A stretch of DNA of 36,664 nt. Origin: Bacteroidales bacterium. GTDB lineage: Bacteria; Bacteroidota; Bacteroidia; Bacteroidales; UBA932. The stretch covers positions 1 to 36,664 of the forward strand of contig JAQXOE010000045.1 of the NCBI GenBank assembly GCA_029098505.1, written 5' to 3'. Under the pieces are notes generated by a model. That model searched no databases and was not told the DNA's origin. It saw only the letters and a list, made by a program, of their open reading frames with translations. Shown in pieces: positions 22,784-30,673 of the stretch. Within the stretch, counting starts at the first letter, position 1, and every line of letters starts with the position of its first letter. Made by a program: the position numbers and the translations under genes.

Positions 22784-24628
22784 ATGGAAATCAACAGGAA
22801 GAACAAACTCCTCATCGGGCTCGGAATAGCGGCTTCCATACTTCTGGTCAAGCTGTTCACCATCCAGATACTTCAGGACAAGTACAAAATAAGTTCCGAC
22901 AACAACTCGATGGTTTATGATGAAATCTACCCTACGAGGGGCATCATCTACGACAGGAACGGAGAGATTATTGTCGGCAACAAAGTCGCATATGACATCA
23001 TTGTCACACCAAGGGAGGTCAAGCAGTTCGACACCCTGGCCCTGGCCAATGCCCTCGACGTGGATGTGCAGTTCATCCGCGACAAGATGGCCTATTACCG
23101 CAGCCACAGATCGAGCATAGGCTATCAGTCCCAGACTATGCTGAAGCAGGTGCCGCCGCAGACCTATATGAAGTTTGCAGAAGTGCAATACAAGTTCCCG
23201 GGTTTCAAGGGCCAGATGCGAAGCGTGCGCGACTACCCCATCGATGCCGGAGGCAATTTGCTCGGCTATGTTTCCGAAGTGGATGCCGACTACATAAAGA
23301 AGCATCCCGGCAAGTACAGACCGGGAGACTATGCAGGCAAGACGGGAATTGAGGCTGCCTGCGAGGAGGATTTGAGGGGCCAGAAAGGCTACCACGTATA
23401 TCTCCGCGACTCGCACAACCAGATTCAGACCGCCTACAAGGACGGAGAGATGGACAAGGAAGCCATACCGGGCAATGACATAGTCACGACCATCGACGCC
23501 CGCCTCCAGAACTACGGCCAGCGCCTGATGCAGAACAAGGTCGGCAGCGTCGTTGCCATTGAACCGAAAACAGGAGAGATACTGGCAATGGTGTCGAGCC
23601 CCGGCATCAGCGTCGACCAGCTTGCCGACATAGGCCAGCACTACAACGAACTGATAAAGGACCCTTACCGCCCGATGTTCAACCGAACCGTACAGGCATC
23701 CTATCCTCCGGGATCGGTGTTCAAGCTCGTAAACGGCCTCATCGGACTCGAAGAGGGGGTGCTGGAACCAAGCGACCGCTACCCTTGCTCCCGCGGTTTC
23801 CCTTATGGCAATGGTCATAAGCTCGGCTGTCACAGCCATGCATCACCATTGGCGCTTCTTGACGCGATTGCGACTTCCTGCAACGGCTACTTCTGCTACG
23901 TTTTCAGGAACATACTCGAAAACAGGAAGTACTCGAGCATACAGGACTCCTTCGACAAGTGGAGGGAATATGTGCTCAGCTTCGGTTTCGGACGCAAGCT
24001 CGGAAGCGATTTCCCGGCAGAGCTTGGAGGCAATATCCCGACCTCGAACTACTACAACAAGCTATACGGAAAGAAGGGCTGGAAGTTCTCTACCATCATA
24101 TCCCTTTCCATAGGCCAGGGTGAGATAGGAGTGACCCCTCTGCAGATAGCCAATCTATGTGCAACTGTTGCCAACAGAGGCTATTACGTCATTCCACATA
24201 TCATCAAGGACTCGGAAAACGTTAAGATAGACGAACTTTATCACGAGCGCCAGTACACTATGGTCGATACTACCCAGTTCGCCAAGGTCATTGACGGAAT
24301 GTATATGGCCGTCAACGGTGGCGGTGCCGGAGGAGCGACTGCTACCGCTGCAGCCATCCCCGGGATAGATGTGTGCGGAAAGACCGGAACTGCACAGAAC
24401 CCGAGAGGAGCCGACAACTCCGTATTCATTTGCTTCGCACCGAAGGACGATCCGAAGATTGCCATTGCCGCATATATCGAAAATGCCGGCTTCGGAGCTA
24501 CCTGGGCCTGCCCTATCGCGTCCCTGATGATGGAGCAATACCTTACAGGCGGCATCAGGCCCGAGAGGAAGGCCGTCGAGGACAGAATACTCAATGCAGA
24601 CCTGATGTCAAGGGTCAAGAAAGACTGA
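22784..24628 (+). CDS. mrdA: penicillin-binding protein 2 (rod transpeptidase)
   Basis: A 614-residue class B transpeptidase that crosslinks glycan made by RodA during elongation. A transmembrane helix is at about 8-26, followed by the dimerisation/pedestal domain (YPTRGIIYDRNGEIIVGNK). The transpeptidase domain has Ser311-x-x-Lys314 (PPGSVFK), the SxN motif at 365-367 (TSCNGY) and KTG from Lys533 (CGKTGTAQNP). All motifs are intact. It follows mreD by 12 bp and precedes rodA by 7 bp, as expected for a single rod operon. Confidence 0.95.
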   Translation: MEINRKNKLLIGLGIAASILLVKLFTIQILQDKYKISSDNNSMVYDEIYPTRGIIYDRNGEIIVGNKVAYDIIVTPREVKQFDTLALANALDVDVQFIRDKMAYYRSHRSSIGYQSQTMLKQVPPQTYMKFAEVQYKFPGFKGQMRSVRDYPIDAGGNLLGYVSEVDADYIKKHPGKYRPGDYAGKTGIEAACEEDLRGQKGYHVYLRDSHNQIQTAYKDGEMDKEAIPGNDIVTTIDARLQNYGQRLMQNKVGSVVAIEPKTGEILAMVSSPGISVDQLADIGQHYNELIKDPYRPMFNRTVQASYPPGSVFKLVNGLIGLEEGVLEPSDRYPCSRGFPYGNGHKLGCHSHASPLALLDAIATSCNGYFCYVFRNILENRKYSSIQDSFDKWREYVLSFGFGRKLGSDFPAELGGNIPTSNYYNKLYGKKGWKFSTIISLSIGQGEIGVTPLQIANLCATVANRGYYVIPHIIKDSENVKIDELYHERQYTMVDTTQFAKVIDGMYMAVNGGGAGGATATAAAIPGIDVCGKTGTAQNPRGADNSVFICFAPKDDPKIAIAAYIENAGFGATWACPIASLMMEQYLTGGIRPERKAVEDRILNADLMSRVKKD

Positions 24629-24635
24629 GATAATA

Positions 24636-26165
24636 ATGCTGGAACCGAGCAGGACATACAAAAGAGGATTGAAACAGGCGGTTGACTGGAAACTGGTCAT
24701 CTGCTACCTGCTGCTCATCTTCATAGGGTGGATAAACATTTATGCCTCTGTGCATTCCGAGAATCCTGCCAGCATTTTCGACTGGAGCGTGAGAAGCGGG
24801 AAACAGTTTATTTGGATACTGACTTCGCTTGGGCTTGCTTCCGTCATACTTTTCCTGGTCAACCCGCGGCTTTGGGAAGTCATAGCCACGCCCTCCTACC
24901 TCTTCGTCCTATGCCTGCTCGTGCTGGTGATTTTCGTGTCCAAGGATACGAAGGGTTCCCATTCCTGGTTTGAGTTGGGTCCTGTCAAGTTCCAACCGGC
25001 TGAAATATCGAAGATTACGACTTCCTTACTTCTGGCCGCCACTATGAGCAAACCGCATTTCAAGCTAAGCAAGGCCAAGGATTTCCTCAGCATAGCTGCA
25101 ATAATAGGCATACCTATGCTGGTCATTATTGCAGAAAGCGAGACCGGTTCGGCTCTGGTTTACGCGGGATTCATCTTTATGCTCTACCGCGAGGGGCTCT
25201 CGGGCTGGCTGCTGCTCATTGCCGGTATGTGCGTACTGCTCTTCATCACGACTCTCACCATATCCCCTTACGGGTCTCTGGTCATATTGCTGACGGTAAT
25301 CAGCCTCTGCATCGCATACGAAAAAGACAGGATAAAGCTATGGCTGCTTAGGGAAGCGCCGCTGATGCTGGCTCTGGCCCTATTGCCAAAATTATGGACT
25401 GCTTTCTGCGAAATGATCATTCCGGGATCTTCCATTATCGGGCAGGTGGATCCTTCCGTGCGCGAGGCCATCATAGCTCATTCCAAACTGGCCTTTCTGC
25501 TGGGATTCAAGCCTACGTGGCTGCTGATTCTGCTGATTGGCATACGAGTTCCCGTGATGATGTTCAAGGCCTGGAGGGAGAAGAACAGCTTTACCTGGGC
25601 ATCGCTTGGAGCGCTTTTCATCGGCATTGCCCTGATAGTCTCCACCGACTTCCTCTTTAACAATGTGCTTCAGGACCACCAGCGCTCGCGCATCGAGGTG
25701 CTGCTGGGAATGAAAGAGGACCTGGCCGGAGCGGGTTACAACGTGAACCAGTCCAAAATCGCAATTGGTTCCGGAGGATTGCTGGGCAAGGGCTTCCTGC
25801 GTGGCACCCAAACCACCTACGGCTTCGTTCCTGAGCAGTCCACGGACTTCATCTTCTGCACCGTAGGCGAAGAGTGGGGCTTCGTCGGCTGCTTTGCCGT
25901 CATTGCCCTATACGTGTTCCTCATATGGCGAATAGTGTCCGATGCTGAAAAGAGCAGGGAGTCCTTTACGCGCATTTACGGCTACTGCGTCGCGAGCTGC
26001 ATCTTCACCCATCTTTTCATCAACATCGGAATGACCATAGGCCTGATGCCGGTAATCGGCATTCCTTTGCCTCTGCTGTCATACGGAGGCTCGTCGCTCT
26101 GGGCCTTTACCGTGATGATTTTCATCTTCATTGCCCTCGACCGCGAGGAGAAAAAATACTTCTAA
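24636..26165 (+). CDS. rodA: rod shape-determining glycosyltransferase RodA
   Basis: A 509-residue polytopic SEDS protein with roughly ten to twelve membrane segments that polymerises lipid II with PBP2 as partner. Landmarks: FELGPVKFQPAEISKI, AESETGSALVYAGF, the loop KEDLAGAGYNVNQSKIAIGSGG with the conserved acidic region, STDFIFCTVGEEWGF and the C-terminal PVIGIPLPLLSYGGSS. It is longer than proteobacterial RodA because of an extra stretch in the middle (about residues 220-330), as seen in other Bacteroidetes. Last wall gene of the operon; queH starts 4 bp later. Confidence 0.94.
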   Translation: MLEPSRTYKRGLKQAVDWKLVICYLLLIFIGWINIYASVHSENPASIFDWSVRSGKQFIWILTSLGLASVILFLVNPRLWEVIATPSYLFVLCLLVLVIFVSKDTKGSHSWFELGPVKFQPAEISKITTSLLLAATMSKPHFKLSKAKDFLSIAAIIGIPMLVIIAESETGSALVYAGFIFMLYREGLSGWLLLIAGMCVLLFITTLTISPYGSLVILLTVISLCIAYEKDRIKLWLLREAPLMLALALLPKLWTAFCEMIIPGSSIIGQVDPSVREAIIAHSKLAFLLGFKPTWLLILLIGIRVPVMMFKAWREKNSFTWASLGALFIGIALIVSTDFLFNNVLQDHQRSRIEVLLGMKEDLAGAGYNVNQSKIAIGSGGLLGKGFLRGTQTTYGFVPEQSTDFIFCTVGEEWGFVGCFAVIALYVFLIWRIVSDAEKSRESFTRIYGYCVASCIFTHLFINIGMTIGLMPVIGIPLPLLSYGGSSLWAFTVMIFIFIALDREEKKYF

Positions 26166-26169
26166 GACA

Positions 26170-26718
26170 ATGAAACTGCTATTGCACGCCTGCTGCGCCC
26201 CTTGTTCGGGGGCAATACTCGAGTCCCTCGTAAGGGAAGGCGCCGATGTGGCCGTCTATTACTCCAATTCCAATATCTTTCCCATCGAGGAGTACGAACA
26301 CCGCCGCGACGAATGCCGCCGCTACGCAGAAGGAATGGGGGTAGCTTTCATTGAAGACCCTTGGGAGCACGACGCCTGGCTGATGGCCGTCAAGGGCTTG
26401 GAAAATGAGCCTGAGCGCGGCTCGAGATGCAGCGAGTGCTTCCGCTTCCGCCTTCTCAGGACCGCCGAATATGCGAAGGAGAACGGCTACGACACCATTG
26501 CCACCACCCTCGCCTCATCGCGATGGAAGAATCTGGAACAGGTGGATGCAGCAGGGCAATGGGCTTGCGCACAGGTGGAGGATGTGCTCTTCTGGGCGAA
26601 GAATTGGCGCAAAGGAGGTCTGCAGGAGCGCCGGAACAGCATCATCAAGGAGCAGAATTTCTATAATCAGACCTGGTGCGGCTGCGAATTCTCCCAAAGC
26701 ATGAAGAATACAAAATAA
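26170..26718 (+). CDS. queH: epoxyqueuosine reductase QueH
   Basis: A 182-residue protein starting at the ATG at 26170, 4 bp after the rodA stop. It shows the QueH pattern: CCAPC (Cys8, Cys9, Cys12) at the N-terminus, CSEC (Cys87, Cys90) in RGSRCSECFRFRL, TLASSRWKN and WCGCEFS (Cys170, Cys172). These cysteines bind the Fe-S cluster and metal used to reduce epoxyqueuosine to queuosine in tRNA; QueH replaces QueG in many species. The spacing makes co-transcription with the rod operon very likely although the pathways are unrelated. Confidence 0.92.
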   Translation: MKLLLHACCAPCSGAILESLVREGADVAVYYSNSNIFPIEEYEHRRDECRRYAEGMGVAFIEDPWEHDAWLMAVKGLENEPERGSRCSECFRFRLLRTAEYAKENGYDTIATTLASSRWKNLEQVDAAGQWACAQVEDVLFWAKNWRKGGLQERRNSIIKEQNFYNQTWCGCEFSQSMKNTK

Positions 26719-26725
26719 AAAATGC

Positions 26726-26733
26726 TATATTTG
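26726..26733 (+). promoter_or_regulatory. Bacteroidetes -7 box for tRNA-Leu
   Basis: TATATTTG, a full TAnnTTTG match, 35 bp before the first base of the tRNA. Confidence 0.6.
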
Positions 26734-26767
26734 CAAGTCTTAAGGGCTTGACACAGCCTGATACATT

Positions 26768-26855
26768 GCCCTGGTGGTGAAATGGTAGACACGAGGGACT
26801 TAAAATCCCTTGCGCCGAAAGGTGCGTACGAGTTCGAGTCTCGTCCGGGGCACCA
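26768..26855 (+). tRNA. tRNA-Leu (anticodon TAA)
   Basis: A class II tRNA with a long variable arm. The 7-bp acceptor stem pairs GCCCTGG (26768-26774) with CCGGGGC (26845-26851 region, one G-T pair). The anticodon stem AGGGA/TCCCT encloses loop CTTAAAA, so the anticodon is TAA (26801-26803), reading UUA. The T arm has GAGTTCGAGTCTC. Discriminator A at 26852 and an encoded CCA (26853-26855). The 3' 15 bases serve as the attachment site of an integrative element, so the last two bases of CCA and the terminator come from that element. Confidence 0.95.
26839..26853. repeat. left attachment core (attL)
   Basis: TCTCGTCCGGGGCAC, the 3' end of the tRNA-Leu gene, is repeated exactly at 30659-30673. 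The repeats bracket an integrase gene and cargo, as expected for integration by a tyrosine recombinase into a tRNA gene. Confidence 0.88.
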
Positions 26856-26890
26856 GCAGCAATTCTTAGGAGTTGCTGCTTTTGTTTTTT
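26855..26890 (+). terminator. Rho-independent terminator of tRNA-Leu
   Basis: AGCAGCAA (26855-26862) pairs with TTGCTGCT (26873-26880) over a 10-nt loop and is followed by TTTGTTTTTT. It starts at the last base of the tRNA and lies on the element side of the att core. Confidence 0.85.
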
Positions 26891-26966
26891 ACTGATTTTC
26901 AACACAGTACGGTTATTAGCAATTGTTATAGTGTATTTGGAATTGACAAAAATAGTAGGAATTTTT

Positions 26967-26989
26967 GTAGGCGAAATAAAAACGCCTAC
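26967..26989. promoter_or_regulatory. 7-bp inverted repeat just before the integrase ATG
   Basis: GTAGGCG (26967-26973) and CGCCTAC (26983-26989) are perfect inverted repeats around nine A/T bases, ending 3 bp before the start codon at 26993. It could be an operator or an RNA hairpin that hides the ribosome-binding region. Confidence 0.5.
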
Positions 26990-26992
26990 TAT

Positions 26993-28300
26993 ATGCCGAC
27001 AACATTCTATCTAGCTTCAGAGAGCAAGGCCAAGAAAAACGGAGAACGCCCTATAATTGTCTCCGTACACATAAAGGGGACACACGTCCTAACCAATATC
27101 GGATACAGCATCCACCCTGACAGTTGGAACGAAACCACCGGATACGTCAAAAAAGGCAAATCCAACTCCAAGGGTATTGACTTTAATGCAATCAATTCCC
27201 GCATCAACACTATCAAGAGCGCATTCGAGAAACTTGAATCACGAGAAGCCATATTGACCAAGGAACAGATACTGCAGGTAATCGGCAACACTAATGAAAA
27301 CTCAACCAAGAAAGAACCTGAACAGACTCCGTTCTTTACTTGCTACGATGAATTCATCAAGGATGGCAGAAACAACAAGCACTGGGCACTTAACACCCTG
27401 AAGAAATGGACTGCCCTTAAGAGCCATCTTCTTAAATTCAACCCTTTCGTCACATTTGAATCATTTGACCGCGACACTCTAGACGCATATGTCAGGTATT
27501 GCGGAATGGATCTTCAAATGTTGGATGTGTCCGTGACAAAGGAGTTGAGTCTCCTTAGATGGTACATGAACTGGGCTGCAGACAACGGATACCATTCGAA
27601 TATGGTATTCCAGAGATATCGTGCCAAGCTTAAAGACACAAAGAAACCTGTAGTCTTCCTGACCAGTGATGAATTGATCAAATTATATGAGTTCAAGATT
27701 CCAAAGAACGGGACAGAGGTCATCCTTCACAATTATGATGGAACGGAATGCACGACAACGGTATCAGAGAAGAGTTCCCTGGACAAGACAAGGGACCTGT
27801 TCTGTTTCTGCGCATTTACTTCCCTTCGTTATTCGGACATGGCAGCGCTCAAGAGGACCGATATATATGACGGTGCTATTCACATAACAACCATAAAGAC
27901 AGATGACACTGTCGTCATTGAACTGAACAGCAGGGCGAAAGAGATTCTTGACAAATACAAAGCCTTTGATTTAGACGGACTTGCACTTCCTGTCATATCG
28001 AATCAGAAAATGAATCACTACCTGAAGATGATATGTGAACTGTGTGAGTTCAATACCCCTCTTACAATCACATCGTATAAGAACGGAACCAGAGGTGACT
28101 ACACCTTTCCTAAATGGCAGCTGATTGGGACACATGCAGCACGAAGGACTTTCATTTGTCATGCACTATCCGCAGGAATCCCTCCTCAGGTCGTCATGAA
28201 ATGGACGGGGCACTCAGATTACAAAGCCATGAAGCCATACATTGATGTGGCAGAGCAAAAGAAAGCAACGGCAATGGAACAATTTGAAAACGCATTCTGA
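26993..28300 (+). CDS. tyrosine recombinase (element integrase)
   Basis: A 435-residue site-specific recombinase. The ATG at 26993 is chosen because MPTTFYLASESKAKKNGERPI matches the usual Bacteroidetes arm-binding start; the longer frame overlaps the tRNA terminator. Order: N-terminal arm-binding domain (about 1-100), SAM-like core-binding domain (about 110-215), catalytic domain with Arg279 (TSLRYSDM), His381-x-x-Arg384 (GTHAARR), His407 (GHSD) and the nucleophile Tyr416 (KPYIDV). All catalytic residues are present. It lies beside tRNA-Leu, its presumed target, and reads inward into the element. Confidence 0.95.
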   Translation: MPTTFYLASESKAKKNGERPIIVSVHIKGTHVLTNIGYSIHPDSWNETTGYVKKGKSNSKGIDFNAINSRINTIKSAFEKLESREAILTKEQILQVIGNTNENSTKKEPEQTPFFTCYDEFIKDGRNNKHWALNTLKKWTALKSHLLKFNPFVTFESFDRDTLDAYVRYCGMDLQMLDVSVTKELSLLRWYMNWAADNGYHSNMVFQRYRAKLKDTKKPVVFLTSDELIKLYEFKIPKNGTEVILHNYDGTECTTTVSEKSSLDKTRDLFCFCAFTSLRYSDMAALKRTDIYDGAIHITTIKTDDTVVIELNSRAKEILDKYKAFDLDGLALPVISNQKMNHYLKMICELCEFNTPLTITSYKNGTRGDYTFPKWQLIGTHAARRTFICHALSAGIPPQVVMKWTGHSDYKAMKPYIDVAEQKKATAMEQFENAF

Positions 28301-28323
28301 TTATCATCTATTTTAAAATTTTT

Positions 28324-28920
28324 GTGGCAGCAGCACTTTGCCTGTTAATTACCTGCATAATTCTTCTATTCACAAACCCGAAGAGTTCATTTCTCGCATT
28401 CATTCTTGATTGGGAATACCGAGCACTGCTCTATTTGCGTTCAATGTATCTAAGCGGTAAAAGATGCAATCCTCCAACCGGATTCGACTTCTTTGTTTCA
28501 AGAGTAGAAAAATATGTAAACAGCAAGGGAAAACCTTACACAGTCAGACAGGACCTCGTCAATATGATGTCCAGAGAGGAGTTTGTCGACAACTATTTCA
28601 ATGATGATGTTCCTTTTGACGGAAAGGCATATTATCAGTTGCGACAGGACTACCGGACAGGTGATTATCTGACCAAATCCTACGACAGCGAGAAAGAACT
28701 GCTTCGTAACCTCCCTGTGGAAATAGCCGCTTCAAACGAAGCCTACAACCTCTTTATTTGTTTCGTGAGGGAAGGATGGTTTGACGAACGTTCCGGAATG
28801 TTCACTGACAAAGTCAACAAGCAGCACATAGGACGGGCCATCTACTGGATCTGCAAGAAATCCGGCATTACAAATCCGGCAAAAGTATTCTCGAAACTCT
28901 GGAATATCCCTGACTTATAG
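28324..28920 (+). CDS. membrane-anchored protein of unknown function
   Basis: A 198-residue product if GTG at 28324 is the start. The same frame is open upstream to overlap the integrase end, and the preceding codons (IIIYFKIF) would lengthen the hydrophobic segment, so a non-ATG start nearer 28300 is also possible. Residues 1-18 form one transmembrane helix, followed by a soluble charged domain with YLRSMYLSGKRC, a region with many Tyr and Asp, and the end IGRAIYWICKKSGITNPAKVF. I do not recognise the family. It lies 23 bp after the integrase and may share its transcript. It could be an element maintenance or regulatory protein, but no motif shows this. Confidence 0.65.
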   Translation: MAAALCLLITCIILLFTNPKSSFLAFILDWEYRALLYLRSMYLSGKRCNPPTGFDFFVSRVEKYVNSKGKPYTVRQDLVNMMSREEFVDNYFNDDVPFDGKAYYQLRQDYRTGDYLTKSYDSEKELLRNLPVEIAASNEAYNLFICFVREGWFDERSGMFTDKVNKQHIGRAIYWICKKSGITNPAKVFSKLWNIPDL

Positions 28921-28995
28921 AGAAGGGTACACAGCCTGTATTTATCTGAACCCCTAGTGTGTATACGTAAAGATTTTAATTCATCTACAGTAAAA

Positions 28996-29033
28996 GACAA
29001 TGCAGGACAATAATATGTTTGTCCAGCATTGTC
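28996..29033. terminator. 15-bp inverted repeat between convergent genes
   Basis: GACAATGCAGGACAA (28996-29010) and TTGTCCAGCATTGTC (29019-29033) pair with one mismatch around an 8-bp spacer. It sits between the ends of the convergent genes at 28920 and 29124. No T-run follows, so it may be a bidirectional terminator-like structure or a protein-binding site. Confidence 0.5.
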
Positions 29034-29123
29034 ATAATAATACGTTTCTTCAAGACAAAGAATCACCAGCATAATCTGTTGCCAGCGAAGCGTGGAGGGA
29101 AACAGAACCTTAGACAAAAACGT

Positions 29124-29531
29124 CTACTTTTCCTGTGACACCGTCACTCGGTATGTCGCATTGCCGGAATTGAAAAGAACTATCGATTTACGGGTTTCCT
29201 GACTATCGTTTGGGGCAGTGGTTATCTTGAATGACCGTTGACCATCACTATACCCGTTGTCAGATACAGACAGCCATGAATTGGATACCATCTCAACTAA
29301 ACTGGCGTTGGTTCCACTGGCAACGGTCTTGCATGTTTCCCCATAAAAGTTGCCATTCAATTCAATTGATTGGGATCCGGGGCCGGTGACGATAATCATA
29401 GATTCTCCCCCTGATGGGTCAAAAGAGAAGGTTTCGTGATTAAACTGAGGGCCCTGCTTCTCGCAGGAAACTACGAAAACGATTGACAGTGCGAGAAATC
29501 CAACAAATAATTTGCGTCTAAGTTTACCCAT
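29124..29531 (-). CDS. BACON-domain lipoprotein
   Basis: A 135-residue lipoprotein: basic n-region, hydrophobic core and lipobox VVSC followed by E. The rest is one BACON-like immunoglobulin-type domain with the usual ending (RSFKITTAPNDSQETRKSIVLF, then YRVTVSQEK) and the central SNSWLSVSDNG. BACON domains are common in Bacteroidetes surface proteins and are linked to carbohydrate or mucin binding. It starts 2 bp after the C10 peptidase gene ends, so the two form an operon. It could target the protease to a surface, or protect the cell from it, as inhibitors are often encoded beside C10 peptidases; neither is shown here. Confidence 0.82.
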   Translation of the reverse strand: MGKLRRKLFVGFLALSIVFVVSCEKQGPQFNHETFSFDPSGGESMIIVTGPGSQSIELNGNFYGETCKTVASGTNASLVEMVSNSWLSVSDNGYSDGQRSFKITTAPNDSQETRKSIVLFNSGNATYRVTVSQEK

Positions 29532-29533
29532 TT

Positions 29534-30673
29534 TTAATTAAAAGTTTTTTCAACATACTTTGCTCCGGTCCCAAGACTATAATAAACAAGTCTATAGTGA
29601 TATGACAGGTTTTGGAGTGGGATTCTGGTTGGATTGTTCATATCCGTCACATCATCATATTCTACCCCATTCCTAGACTGGAAACAATTCGTGGCGAAAT
29701 AGCCGTTTCCTTTTCCGCTCCAGCCCCAATTACAATGTACTAGCATTTTCCCATTGCTGTCATATTTATAACCATCAATTACCCAAGAATGGCCATAAAT
29801 ACCACTGCCTTCATGATTACTTGTTCCCAATGCAGAAATAAACACCGGACGATTGTCTTCAAGCATCTCTATTGTTTTGTTCTTCATGCTGTTTGTAAAA
29901 CTTGAGCCTTGAAGTCTTCCGGTATTCTTATACCCATAATCTTCCATTCTGAGTTGAATTTGACGCGCCGTCACCATCGTGCCTTCAGAAAAAGCAATTT
30001 TTCCATTACAATCGTTAAACAATTGGCCAATGAGCAAAGCAACATCCTCCCTAGCATCTGCACTGACAGGAACAGGGTCAGACAAAATGCTACCCCAATC
30101 TATAATCCTATTATTAATTTTGAACGTCGTTGGATATGCATTATAGGCAATAACCAAAGCCCCTGCCAAAACGGTACAGCCACATGGAACATTATTATTG
30201 TTACTACCAGGTACGGTCATGTAACAGTATTTATTGAACCAACAACCGGACGCAGATGTTTCTTGCGTCCATTTTGCATTTAATAATGGCTCGACTTGAT
30301 TGACACCGGATTTGGTAACAGCGGTTTCTGCTGACAAGTCTGAAGTAATGCCATTAACAATAAGCTGAAGTAAAAAATCGTCGTTTCCATTAAGATCAAA
30401 CGAGCCATCATCACTTACAGCAATTACACCTTCAGAATGCTTGTCAGCACGAATAATCGCAAAACCACTTCCATTTTCAAAATTTATAACGTACGCATGA
30501 TATGATGTATCTGACACACTAGGGGCATCTTCTTTCGTTACTCGAAGTGTCAAAAGATCAAAGTCGTCAATGCTGGTCATTGGGGAATTATCGAAAAAAC
30601 CATAGGCGAATCCGTAGGCAATTATAGCTAAATAGTTTATAATCAATATGTCGAGTATTCTCGTCCGGGGCAC
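29534..30673 (-). CDS. C10-family cysteine peptidase (streptopain-like)
   Basis: Up to 379 residues. Residues of about 35-115 resemble the Spi-type propeptide (YVINFENGSGFAIIRADK). The mature part carries catalytic Cys166 in VPCGCTVLAGALVIAYNAYP, His295 in YGHSWVIDG and the CNWGWSGKGNGYF block. The enzyme is expected to be made as an exported zymogen and to cleave host or microbial proteins. The start is uncertain. The first possible codon, GTG at 30671-30673, lies inside the attachment core, and no lipobox or basic n-region is visible; a TTG at 30646 is an alternative. The 5' end may have been trimmed when the element formed. Operon with the BACON lipoprotein. Confidence 0.85.
   Translation of the reverse strand: MPRTRILDILIINYLAIIAYGFAYGFFDNSPMTSIDDFDLLTLRVTKEDAPSVSDTSYHAYVINFENGSGFAIIRADKHSEGVIAVSDDGSFDLNGNDDFLLQLIVNGITSDLSAETAVTKSGVNQVEPLLNAKWTQETSASGCWFNKYCYMTVPGSNNNNVPCGCTVLAGALVIAYNAYPTTFKINNRIIDWGSILSDPVPVSADAREDVALLIGQLFNDCNGKIAFSEGTMVTARQIQLRMEDYGYKNTGRLQGSSFTNSMKNKTIEMLEDNRPVFISALGTSNHEGSGIYGHSWVIDGYKYDSNGKMLVHCNWGWSGKGNGYFATNCFQSRNGVEYDDVTDMNNPTRIPLQNLSYHYRLVYYSLGTGAKYVEKTFN
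30659..30673. repeat. right attachment core (attR)
   Basis: An exact copy of TCTCGTCCGGGGCAC from the tRNA-Leu 3' end. Its last base is also the final base of the greA stop codon (TAG on the minus strand), so integration left greA intact. Confidence 0.88.

Larger units (their letters stand above)
26839..30673. mobile_element. integrative element in tRNA-Leu (about 3.8 kb)
   Basis: Bounded by 15-bp att repeats. It contains a tRNA terminator, a tyrosine integrase, a membrane protein of unknown function, a 15-bp inverted repeat, a BACON lipoprotein and a C10 peptidase. No relaxase, mating or replication genes are present, so it is not self-transmissible and would need helper functions, or it is a deletion remnant of a larger element. 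The cargo is visibly AT-richer than the rod operon. With the element removed, tRNA-Leu would directly face greA. Confidence 0.85.

Noticed and set aside
22778..23839. Long minus-strand open frame (353 codons) inside mrdA
   Set aside because: Antisense shadow of a fully supported penicillin-binding protein gene.
28842..29117. Minus-strand open frame of 91 codons in the integrative element
   Set aside because: It overlaps the end of the membrane-protein gene and the 15-bp inverted repeat, with no family match or plausible start site.
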